Of a stretch of DNA of 64,000 nucleotides, positions 1 to 9,063 are shown piece after piece. The translations under genes were made by a program, and so were the position numbers. This DNA is from Haematococcus lacustris (Eukaryota; Chlorophyta; Chlorophyceae; Chlamydomonadales; Haematococcaceae). Location: positions 2,089,983 to 2,153,982 of the forward strand of contig JASKMD010000004.1 of the NCBI GenBank assembly GCA_030144725.1, written 5' to 3'. The first letter of the stretch is position 1; each line of letters starts with the position of its first letter. A model generated the notes under the pieces. The model saw only the letters and a program-made list of their open reading frames with translations. It did no database searches and was not told the DNA's origin.

Positions 1-1060
1 TCCAGTGCTGATGCTCGTGGACGCTGATGCCTGACGCTGATGCCTGACGCTGATGCCTGACGCTGATGCCTGACGCTGATGCCTGACGCTGATGTGGATG
101 CTGATGCCGTGCGCAGTCCATACCAGCAGGCTGTGTATCATAATGACCGAAGTGAAGCTTGAGGAACCAGTGTGAGCAGTTTTGTCTGTTTGATGGCTTT
201 CTAAATCTGTAATGTACATCACTTCCGCCCCACTCCGGTAGCCGGCCCTCGGGTTCGACGGCGACCTGATGCACCCCGCAGCACGGCCACTTCCCTTCGA
301 TGGTGTTGCTGAATCCCTGAGATGCCGCCGAAAAGGAGCCGCAAGCGCCCCGTCTCCCCAGCACCCTCCGCAGCCGGTAAGCCGCGAAGCTTGAGGAAAG
401 GCTAGGCCCCCAGAAGCTGACTGTCGACGCGACGCGATGTGCACCACGCGACATTGCGCCTCCGTGTCGGCAGGTGCCAGTGGTAGTGGGCAGCAAGTCC
501 AGGGGTAGGGGCAGGCTGCCAAGGTAGTGATTGCAGAGCGGCGCCAGGTCATCAAGGCTGGCCTGCGTGGCCTTGTGAAGGCAGCACTGCCTGATCTCAG
601 CCCAGCTCAAGTCGACGCCATTGTGGCTGAGATTAACAAGCGCATGACCATGGGCAGCAAGCAATGCTGCCTAACAGCAGTCCTGTGCCTGTCCTTCCTA
701 GGCCAGCCCAGTCCAGCCCAGCCCACTCGAGACTTCCCAGCAGCAGGTCCAGCCCCAGGCCCCCCTCCCCCACCTGACCCAGCCTGCCCTCCATATGCCC
801 ACCCCCGCCTTGCCACACACAGCTCCCCCCGCACAGCAGCCGCCCCAGCCCAGCTGCCTTTCCCAGTGCAGCTGGATATCTGGGACCCACAGCTGCTGGT
901 ACAGTTAAAGAAAGCCATGGAGCTGCTTACAAATGCCACCGTGCTTGAGCACATGATGCGTGGCCCCCACCACCGCGGCATCAGGCTGCTGCCCGGTGAG
1001 GTGGCTGTGTTTGAGCAGCCAAGCAGCGCCTGGCCGGTGGCCATGCTCTAGCAGCTGGAC
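1..1060 (+). mobile_element. Fanzor/TnpB-like element, family 1, truncated copy a
   Basis: This stretch is nearly identical to 38898-39950, the 5' part of the longest family-1 copy, including a 13-bp tandem repeat (unit ctgatgcctgacg, about five units here, fewer there). The coding frame at 527-1051 matches the N-terminal third of the ORF at 39311. An upstream in-frame stop near 508 and the stop at 1049-1051 make it a pseudogene. The N-terminal region is Pro/Ala-rich and would precede the nuclease core, which is missing. After about 1060 the sequence diverges from the other copy. Assignment to Fanzor rests on homology to the 39311 and 9332 copies. Confidence 0.7.
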
Positions 1061-1146
1061 GAGCTGACATTGCACAAGCTGGGGCTCTGGCCAGCTTTAC
1101 ATGCTCTAGGCATGCAAGACAAGCTTATGGCTTTCTGCAGCCCCCT

Positions 1147-1800
1147 CGTCCCTCACTGGGGCCTCCATTTGAGCCGTACCACTAGGGACCACTAGGGACC
1201 ACTAACGGGATTATTCAATTGGTGTGAAGGGGCTGTGTGAAATGTACCCAATGCACATGGACATGGTGCATGGTCGCCTACAACCTACACTATTGCCTGA
1301 CCCCTGAGCCTCAGGCTGAGGGCTACAGTCCAGAGTTGGCATGACAAACATGCACCAATGTAAGCTGATGACAGCTCAAATGGGGGGGCACACACTACTG
1401 TGCCTCAGCAGTCTGCTGCCGCTGCGCCTGGGGATGCCGGTCTCGCAGCCACTTGTAGCCCAGGCCAGGGTACTCCTTGCCCTTGGCTGGCAGAGCTGGC
1501 AGGTCTGGCTACCAGCACAGCTCCAGCGGGCGCCACCTGCTTTCCCCAATACGCTGCATGTTGAGCGCTGCATTGCAGTCTCTGTCCAGCCACCTGCCTG
1601 GCTGTGACTCATGTTTGGCTTTAGCAGCCTTGCCCTTGACCTTGCCATTGCCCTTGCTGGGCTGGGTGGGCTCAGCTGCCTGCTCAGCCTCAGTGCGCTT
1701 GCTGCGCTTGGCTGGCAGGGGAGTGTTGGGCCCTGGCTCTGAGGCTGCTGGTTGTGTGGCCTCCTGGCTGCGCGATGTGCTTTGAGACGGTTGTGGCTTT
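1147..1800 (-). mobile_element. Fanzor/TnpB-like element, family 2, 3' fragment
   Basis: On the minus strand this encodes a Lys/Pro-rich linker followed by a block with the motif WLDRDCNAALNMQRIGES and then RPLELC. This matches the RuvC-III region (DRDxNAxxNI) of TnpB/Fanzor nucleases. The upstream catalytic parts are absent. The non-coding 3' part (1147-1410) is strongly conserved with 12750-13020 and with tails at 18080-18260 and 61795-62080, so it is part of the element. It is a relic and not a functional gene. Confidence 0.65.
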
Positions 1801-1900
1801 TTCTAGCAACTTGAGTTTTCCAGGAGGTTCATGGAATGATTCATGCAGCGAAACAAGTCTCAAGGTCAAAGGTCCATACGCAGAGTGCATCACAACATCC
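1780..1900 (-). repeat. Dispersed repeat shared with 43690-43830
   Basis: About 110 bases are roughly 85-90% identical by eye to 43700-43820. On the minus strand both copies read as the same protein-like segment (a PPGKLKLLEKATTVSKH-type string, SPEKLKLLDKATAVSKY-like in the other copy), so this is probably a coding fragment of an unidentified transposon. Confidence 0.5.
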
Positions 1901-2079
1901 AATACATAGCCGAGCCAAAGCCAAACTTCAACCCTTCAAATGCCTTTCTGCAGCGCCAGTAGGTGTTTGTAAGCTCATCATTCCAATCCAGCGAGGTAGG
2001 GGAGGGGGGGTGCTTGTTTACGATTACGAGGCGGGTTAGCCATTGCCGTCGCTAACGGATTGGCCACTGGACATCAGGG

Positions 2080-3660
2080 GACCCCAACTAACAGAAAACC
2101 TACTCTGGTAGTAGGACGGCTGTAACTCTGCACTCCCTGCGCCAAATATTATGCTAGACGACCCACAATGTAGGCAACCCAGCCAGCTACCTCTCACCCA
2201 CTTTATATAGTTATCCAGTCAGTAGGCCGTGCACAGCAAAGCATCAAAGTTAGTAATTCAAATTTAAGCCGTTGCGGAGCATGCAGTCATCGCTGCAAAC
2301 GCCCGCGTCGCTTAGGCTGCTCTACACGAGCATGCGCATCGGCAGCAGCAGTTGGATCGGAGAACGGTTGCGGGAATGTGGCACGAAGGCGGTTGGCAGG
2401 TTCGGCTAGGAGAGGTGGCCGCTACAGCCTGTGTCGCGCACTCCGCAACCTGGTTCGGCGCTGGGGTGCTGTCTAACTGTCACCTATGTCAACTATGTCA
2501 TCGCTTGCAGCTCCAACCCAGCAGGTGGGGTACGCGTGGAAAGTTGGGAGTCTGAGTCTGAGTTGGGAGGGTCAGAGTTGGGAGGGTCTGAGGTGATGTT
2601 GTCGGCCCCTGAGGCGACTCAACAGGGGGTGAAAGTATCTGCCCCCCGGGGGCTGTGCCCCACGAGCTGCGGCCCTTCTGTTGGGGTGGCTGCTGTGGGG
2701 GGGGCTGTGGGGGCGGGGGGGGGGCTGTGGACGCTCATATATGCTGTATCATATACATAGTCATGGACGCTCAGGACAGCCGTAGCGTATAGCCAAGCGA
2801 GCCCTCTACATACTGATGTGCTTCGTTGATCAATCCGCAAACTGTACGAGAAATAAACCGCGTGAAACGGACACACCCCCTTTTCAAGGCAGTTGGGAGG
2901 CCCTGACTGGGAGGGGTGGGCTGGGAGGGGTGGGCTAGGAGGGGGTGGGCTTGGGGAGGGGGCGAGGGGAAGGGCTGGGAGGTGGTGGTCAGGCTCAATG
3001 AGGTGGGCTCCTGCAATGATGGGTCAAGGGGGGGCGGGCATGGCGAGTCGTTGCATGCCGTGGCCATAAACCTGCCTACTGAATATGATGTAACTTTGAA
3101 GGTGTCAAACTGAATGAGGCCTGGGCTGCTTGATGTGCGGTTTGTTTCAATAGATGCGTCAATGGGTCTCGAACAAACATTTCATGTCGCTTTGTCTCTA
3201 GGTGCAACGGGTGCAACACAGTGGAGGACACAATGGAGGAGGGGGGGTGTAACCCGGTTGTACCTTAGTGAGCGCCGACCCAAATGATTTATTCGGCGAG
3301 GAGCGAACATGAAATGATGCTTCAGTCACCCCGTCTGGTGCCCTGCACGCCCGGCAGGCATCGCGATGGGTGTTAGCCGGACATTCCATTTGTACAGAAC
3401 CAGCTCACTACGCTAGGTAGATGGGGTCACAGCGATGTGGCTCGCCGTGCCAAGGAGACCCGTCTCGCCGATGTGATTTGTTCGCGGGCACATGTGGCAG
3501 TACGCGAGCAAAGAATGCAATTGCGTGCGCTGATGGTCAGATAACGCGGACTAAGTTGCAGCTACCAATGTGACAAACGCTATCGAAGGCTGCTCTACAT
3601 GAACATTACCAACCCCATGTTGGGGCCGCCCGACTCCTAGGCCAAGTTCAGGAGTGGCGT
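2080..3660 (-). repeat. Rep-A dispersed repeat, copy 1 (inverted)
   Basis: In reverse orientation this matches two other places. 2080-2410 is the reverse complement of 7790-8110 and 48160-48470. 2880-3660 is the reverse complement of 5385-6200 and 47085-47880. The two blocks keep the same relative order in all three loci, so they belong to one element. Conserved text such as the 'gactcctagg' end and the 'ggtgggctcctgcaatgatggg' stretch marks the copies. A protein-like string (TLGRWGHSDVARRAKET) is kept in all copies, suggesting a degraded non-LTR or similar ORF, but the family is not identified. Confidence 0.7.
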
Positions 3661-3769
3661 GGTGATGAGGGATGGCAAACTCAAGCCCGGGCCCAAGGAC
3701 AGTGAGTGATGAGGGACTTGAGGGTGCTCAGGTCAGCCGATGCTTTGCTTGAGGCATATTGATTGTGGT

Positions 3770-5272
3770 CAGGGCTGTGACAAGACGTCGTCTGCAGACG
3801 AAAAGACGACGTATGTCGTCTACGACGTCTTTTCGTCTCAACCACCCGTCTTTCGTCTGTCAATCTGTAGACATGTCTGTCAATCCGTGTGACCGTCCCT
3901 GTGACTGCTTGCGGCCCGTGTCTGAGCGTTGTGCAATGCGATGGATCCGCCAGGCTCATCAAATGCGCGTAGGCGGATGCTATCGGCGATACGCATACGC
4001 CCATCGTCCACAATGAACTCTGTATCGAGTACTGCTGCAGACTGAGAGTTGCGTGGCCAGCAAGCTGGCAGCAAGCTCGACCCAAGAGCTCCTGACGCCA
4101 GCCCATGCTTTGTTCAACTGGGTTGTGCACGAAGCTATCCCAGCGTGGTGGAAACGCCAACGTTCCAAGCCTTCGTGTCGTCCTTGAACCCATCGTTTGT
4201 GCCGTCATCTCGCTACTCGGTGGGTGTTGTCTTCTTGTGCACTAATACTTGTACGGTGTCTACTTGGTGGCTTTGCCTTCTTGTTTGTTGCGAAGTGGTT
4301 GTGCTCGTCTTGTTGGCCTACTTACATGATATTCTTGACCTGATGATGCTACAGTTGAGCGGTCACATGCTATTGGAGGAGTACGCAGCTGGCTGCTTTG
4401 CCCTTTGTGGCTATCATTGTTGACGGCTGGTCTCAGAAGCTGCATGTTGTGGCTATCATTCTTGACGGCTGGTCCATCGTGTTTGGTGGCTGCCAAGCAG
4501 CAAACCACCCCCTCCCAGTTTGCAGACCCCTCACTCTTCTGCGTGCAGCCACACTCGCAGGCACCCCAGTGGCTATCGCCTTGTCTTGGCTGGGGCGGCA
4601 GCAAGAGCTGCAGCAGCAGGGAGCTGCTACCAGAAGCTCTTCCCCTTTTCAAACCGCGCTTGCGGTATGGTGACTGCCAGGTGCTGTACTTGGCAGCCAT
4701 TGTGGACCCTCACTTCAAGATGTTGGACTTCCAGTTCAGCCCTGCCCAGTTCAGCCAAACTGAGCAGGGCCTGTCCCGGCTGGTCACTGTTGATGGCAGC
4801 ACAGCAGATCAGCCAGTGGCTATGGCGCTGGAGCAGCTGCGGCGAGGCTGGGGTGCAAGATGCAAAACTTACTGGGTAGCTTTGCATGGAAACTTACGCA
4901 CATGACCATGGTGTGTTGTTGTCACCAACCTCAGGTGGAGACGGTACCGGACACGTGCTATTGTAAGACCGCCACAGAGCTCGTGGGCTGCAATACTTCC
5001 TCAGCTCTGGCTTGTCTACATTATGTCTCTCTGAGCTCATGCATCAGATGTGAAATGGAGGATCGCCTTCGTATCAACGTGTAAGGATCTGGAAGTTTAC
5101 AAAGATGAAAATAGGAAGAACAAAAGAAGCTTAGCAAATGCAATATGTTGGACGCATGCAGCCGGAAAATGTAGCAGACGGTTCGGTTGTCGTCTATAGA
5201 CGAGTAGCCAATCCGTCTTTCGTCTGTTCGTCTACAGTCTAGTCTTTTCGTCTAGTCGTCTTCACAGCCCTG
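3770..5272 (+). mobile_element. hAT DNA transposon with 8-bp target-site duplication
   Basis: The element starts cagggctgtga and ends tcacagccctg, a perfect 11-bp terminal inverted repeat. Similarity continues inward through gacgaaaagac-type repeats (3780-3850 and 5185-5262). It is flanked on both sides by the identical 8-bp sequence attgtggt (3762-3769 and 5273-5280), the diagnostic hAT target-site duplication. Subterminal arrays of short gtcgtct/agacgac repeats match hAT transposase-binding regions. At 1503 bp with only a fragment of transposase, it is non-autonomous. Confidence 0.88.
4640..4880 (+). pseudogene. hAT transposase fragment
   Basis: The frame running through 4405-4905 contains LYLAAIVDPHFKMLDF. 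This is the conserved 'A-(I/L)-DPRFK' block of hAT transposases, which lies shortly before the C-terminal dimerisation domain. No DDE catalytic triad, zinc-finger domain or dimerisation region can be recognised around it, and the ORF is short, so this is a remnant. It lies inside the TIR- and TSD-bounded element 3770-5272, which supports the family assignment. Confidence 0.7.
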
Positions 5273-6204
5273 ATTGTGGTACCATTGACTGATGGTGATG
5301 AATACATGCAATCAGGTCAAAGGGGATATGTGTGTGAGAGAGTCATACACAGGGTAGGGCTCTAGTAAATAAGTTACGGACACAGTCCCGACTCCTAGGT
5401 TAGGGACAGACACTCAGGCACTCCCAACATGGGGTTGGTAAAGTGCATGCAAGTACTCTCTCAATACTGCATCTTTTTCGATAGCGTGTGTCACATCGGT
5501 AGCTGCACATCAATGCGCGTAATCTGACCATCAGCGCAGTCCATTGGAGTCTTTGCTCGTGTACTGCTACATGTGCCCGCGAACAAATCACATCGGCGAG
5601 ACGGGTCTCCTTGGCACGGCGAGCCACATCGCTGTGACCCCATCTACCTAGCGTAGTGAGCTGATTGTGCACAAATGGAATGTCCGGCCAACACCCAACG
5701 CGATGTCTGCCGGGCGTGCAGGGCACCTTGACGGGGTGAATGAAACATATATTCGTACTCGCTTTCGCCGAACACACCATTTGGGTCGGCGCACACTAAG
5801 GTATCACCGGCTTACACCCCCCCCCTCCTCCACTGTGTCCTCCACTGTGTTGCACCCGCTGCACCCATAGAAAAAGCGATACGTAATGTTTGTTCTTGAC
5901 TCATTGGCGGATCTCTTGAAACAAACCGCACATCAAACAGCCCAGGCCTTAATCCGTTTGACACTTTCAAAGTTACATCATGTTCACTAGGCACATGGTA
6001 TGCATCGACCCACCATGCCCGCCACCCATCATTGCAGGAGCCCACCTCATTGAGCCTGCCCACCCCCTCCCAGCCCACCCCTCCCAGCCCACACCCTCCC
6101 AGGCCCCCCCCCCCCTCCCAGCCCACCCCTCCCAGCCCACCCCTTCACAGCCCAACCACTTACAGCCCACCCCCTCCCAGCCCACCCCCTTGCAGCCACC
6201 ATGG

Positions 6205-7466
6205 GGTCACCCCGGCCATTGGCCATGCCAATCCGTGCCAGGCGCGACGCTCACACCACGCGCTAGTGAAGGGTAGCTGAGGCTATCGCGGTAAGTCACG
6301 CGCGCTAAAACTCGCGTTTGAGACTGAAGCCTCCCAGATCAATCCGCCCGCCATTCCCGCGGACTGTGAACATGGTCGCTCGCTGCAACCTGGGGCTCAA
6401 CGGGGTGCGACCGTACGTGGGTCGCAGGTCGAAGCGCAAGATTCCCTGGGTTGGGTCGGAACCCCTCATGGCCCGGGCAATTCCTGACACCTGACCCGGG
6501 CCCTTCCTGACACCTGGCCCGATACCTGCCTAACCCTGCCTCCAAGCAAGCAGAGCATCTCACTGAGGTGTATGCAGCACAGTGCGTGGACTTTGTTTCG
6601 CTACCGTGCACTCTGCTGAAGCCTTGACCCCATCATTTCGGGGCTTCTGTCAAGACCATCAACTTTCCGGTCAGTGGTCCTTTCCGCGTGCTTCCACCTG
6701 TGTCAGATAGCTGGACGGGTCCATTTTCCGGGATGCTCTCGCAGGTATGCTCCATCACCTTGTGTGGTACATACAAAGACAAAATGTGGCAGTGGGTGAA
6801 AACTTCATGGGCCTATCTCATCACAGGGGGCGATTGGCTCCGTCCTTGGGAGCATCCCCGACGGGCTGGACCGTGTGTTGTCGCATGGCGCCCTCATCGT
6901 TGCGTTTCTCGCACTGTGCGCGAAGTTGATACCAAAAGATGCGATGAGCCCTCCTGGACCCCGACGTCGCGCTGCCTTGGCACACCATAAAGCGATACGT
7001 GCCAAGCTTGTAAGTAGTGGCACTGGCAATGCCGGAAACCTTCATTGTGGCGGGCGCCGCGGACGCCACGAACAAAAGACAGTGCCATGCACCCAACTTG
7101 CACCGACTTGAGCGAAGCGTGGCGTGACTCAGTCTCGTGGTGTAGTGATACGTGGCAGCACGGCGTGGCAGCACGGCTCACTGCGATGGCCTGCGGCGCA
7201 CTACGAGCCTGCCTCTTTAGTGCGAACTTTGCTACGGACGCCACGGAGAGCCTCGCCACCCTGCTCTTGTGAGTGGGTCGCTGCCTGTTTGCGCTATCTC
7301 AAGTTTCGACCTGGTGGCGGGCGGTGATCTGGGACAAGGCTTCAGTCTAAAACGCGAGTTTCAGCGCGCGTGACTTACCGCGCGATAGCCTCAGCTACCC
7401 TTCACTAGCGCGTGGTGTGAGCGTCGCGCCTGGCACGGATTGGCATGGCCAATGGCCGGGGTGACC
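6205..7466. mobile_element. Long-TIR DNA element with ATGG duplication
   Basis: The two ends are near-perfect inverted repeats of about 125 bp: 6205-6335 against the reverse complement of 7340-7466. The outermost bases are ggtcaccccggccattggcc. Both sides are flanked by ATGG (6201-6204 and 7467-7470), consistent with a 4-bp target duplication. A second, shorter element with the same terminal bases and the same flanking ATGG lies at 38312-38762. The interior (6336-7340) has only short ORFs and no recognised transposase, so it is probably non-autonomous. The superfamily is not identified. Confidence 0.72.
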
Positions 7467-7520
7467 ATGGGGGGTAAGAGGCCTAGCAAGACGCGGCGCC
7501 AATCCCTGCAGCTTAAAGGA

Positions 7521-7785
7521 ACAAAGCTCAAAGGAACAAGGCACAGGTGGAGGCCATGAAATTGCGGGCACAGGTTGAGCAGCTCCACCAGCAGCTCGGT
7601 GATGCAGTGGCAGATTATCAGCTGCTGCAGGCAGACATGGAGCAGCTGCAGGCAGCACACCAAGAGGTGCAGGGTGAGAATGTGTCATTGGAGCAGCTGG
7701 CTGAGGAGCGCACCCATGCAATCCAGCTGCTGGAGCAAGACAAGCGCCGGCTGTCCCTTGCGATACGCAACGTCCGCCGCTGCCG
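7521..7785 (+). CDS. Orphan coiled-coil exon (hypothetical)
   Basis: An open frame encodes a strongly heptad-like, Gln/Glu/Leu-rich segment (for example EQLHQQLGDAVADYQLLQAD) of about 75 residues, consistent with a long alpha-helical coiled coil. It opens after an in-frame stop at about 7520 with no convincing ATG except one internal to the helix. It runs directly into Rep-A sequence at 7786. It sits between the TIR element and Rep-A block 2, so it is either a fragment of a transposon ORF or an exon of a host gene destroyed by insertion. Function unknown. Confidence 0.25.
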
Positions 7786-8356
7786 ACCGCACCTGCCGAC
7801 CGCCTTCGTGCCACATTTCCGCAACCGTTTTCCGATCCGACTGCTTCTGCCGATGCGCATGCTCGTGTAGAGCAACCTAAGCGACGCGGGTGGTCGCAGC
7901 GATGACTGCATGCCTCGCTGTGGCTCAAATTTGAATTACTAACTTTGATGCTTAGCTGTGCACGGCCTACTGACTGCATAACTATTCTGGATGGGTGAAA
8001 GGTAGCTGGCCGGGTTGGCTACATTGTGAGCCAGATAGCATAAAATTTGGCGCAGCGAGTGCAGAGTTACAGCCGTCCTACTACCAAGGGTCGGTTTCCT
8101 GTCATTTTTAAACAGTTGGGAGCGCCTGACAGACACTGGTCCCTCATTGCTGTGGAGAAGTGTAGAGGCTCCACAGGAGGATAGGGATGCAGGGATGTAG
8201 ATCCATACATCATACATCACGTTAGCTGGGGTGGTGGCGGGAATGATAGCGGCAAGCATCGCAAGCGCAAATGCACAAAGTGCGTCATGCAAGTGCGTCA
8301 TGCAAATCGGACATGCGAAGACCCCCTGGTCTCTACTAAAGATACAATTGTCTACA

Positions 8357-8713
8357 ATGTCCGCGATGGAGCCGACCCTTGATGACGAGGCGCTGGCACG
8401 CAAGCTGCAGGAAGAGTGCGTTCACTGCCAACAATCCAATAAAAAACGTGAAGCTTTATCCGTCACATCAGTCGTAACACCGTGTAGGATCGACAAAGGC
8501 TATGCATCAGCAAAAAACACAAATCAGCTGCGAGAAGTGCAAGACGCGGAGCTGGCGAAGCGATTGCAGGTGTGCCCTTTGTTCTGCCTTTCTTTGTCTC
8601 TCTCTTTTTCCCTGGACCCTGTGTGCTTGCAGGAAGAGGCAGACATGGAGCAGCAATTCGAGGTAGCCACTCAGATGGTGCACGACCAACTCGCCAGCAA
8701 AGTGGGTCCGTGA
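8357..8713 (+). CDS. Small protein with repeated acidic LARKLQEE-type motifs
   Basis: The ATG at 8357 (a second at 8366) opens a frame with two related motifs, DDEALARKLQEE and DAELAKRLQEE, resembling ubiquitin-interacting or similar short helical motifs. The second motif forms only if a 63-nt pyrimidine-rich intron (8570-8632, gtgtgc...cttgcag) is removed. This keeps the frame, giving exons 8357-8569 and 8633-8713. The end is uncertain: splicing from 8700 to 8780 would give a different seven-residue C-terminus. It is the only host-like coding sequence in the first 11 kb and may be a truncated gene stranded between transposons. The function is not identified. Confidence 0.4.
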   Translation: MSAMEPTLDDEALARKLQEECVHCQQSNKKREALSVTSVVTPCRIDKGYASAKNTNQLREVQDAELAKRLQVCPLFCLSLSLSFSLDPVCLQEEADMEQQFEVATQMVHDQLASKVGP

Positions 8714-8921
8714 GTGCAGGCCCCGGGCTTCGCCATCACATAGCCAACCTGACTAACGATGCACCCTGCCACTTGCAGGCATTAGCTAAGGGTACAAAAT
8801 GAGCATTTCAATATGAGAAGTCCTGATAACCACAGCCTGTGTAGTGTGTGGGTGTAATCAAATGGCATAGGACGTGGCAGGACGTGTTGCAATGCATAAG
8901 GAGCAACAACATTCAGCTTAC

Positions 8922-9060
8922 CACAGCCTGCAGCAACAGAAAACGTTGCTTTGGCTCTTTGATCCCGGCGGTGAGGCAGGACTGGCCTTGTGCTTCAGAC
9001 TGTACTGGACCGGCTTTGAGCTGTGTTGTGGCCAGCAGCAGCCCCAATTACTTGACATGT
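8922..9060 (+). repeat. Dispersed repeat Rep-B (also 10345-10500 and 37250-37560)
   Basis: The segment containing 'gatcccggcggtgaggcagg' and 'gtggccagcagcagcc' recurs at 37385-37470, and its right part at 10355-10410. It flanks the Fanzor-like copy b on both sides. Part of the flanking sequence ('gagaatgcctgcagcatt') also occurs at 20150 and 37200. No coding potential is recognised. Confidence 0.6.
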
Positions 9061-9063
9061 TAC

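Larger units (their letters stand above)
5318..8225 (+). repeat. Rep-A dispersed repeat, copy 2 (most complete, interrupted)
   Basis: The left end (about 5318-5400, containing 'cccgactcctaggttaggga') and right end (about 8125-8225, 'gtagatccatacatcataca') both recur fused together at 51930-52145, which defines them as the two termini. Inside are the two blocks shared with copies 1 and 3 (5385-6200 and 7790-8110). The copy is interrupted by the long-TIR element at 6205-7466. No intact ORF was recognised. Confidence 0.6.

Noticed and set aside
1..110. CRISPR-like spaced repeat
   Set aside because: The 13-bp units are directly tandem without spacers, repeated in the related copy at 38910, and the genome is eukaryotic.
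3768..3850. Palindromic gacgtcgtctacgacgtc region as a regulatory operator
   Set aside because: It is the subterminal repeat array of the hAT element and has a counterpart at 5185-5262.
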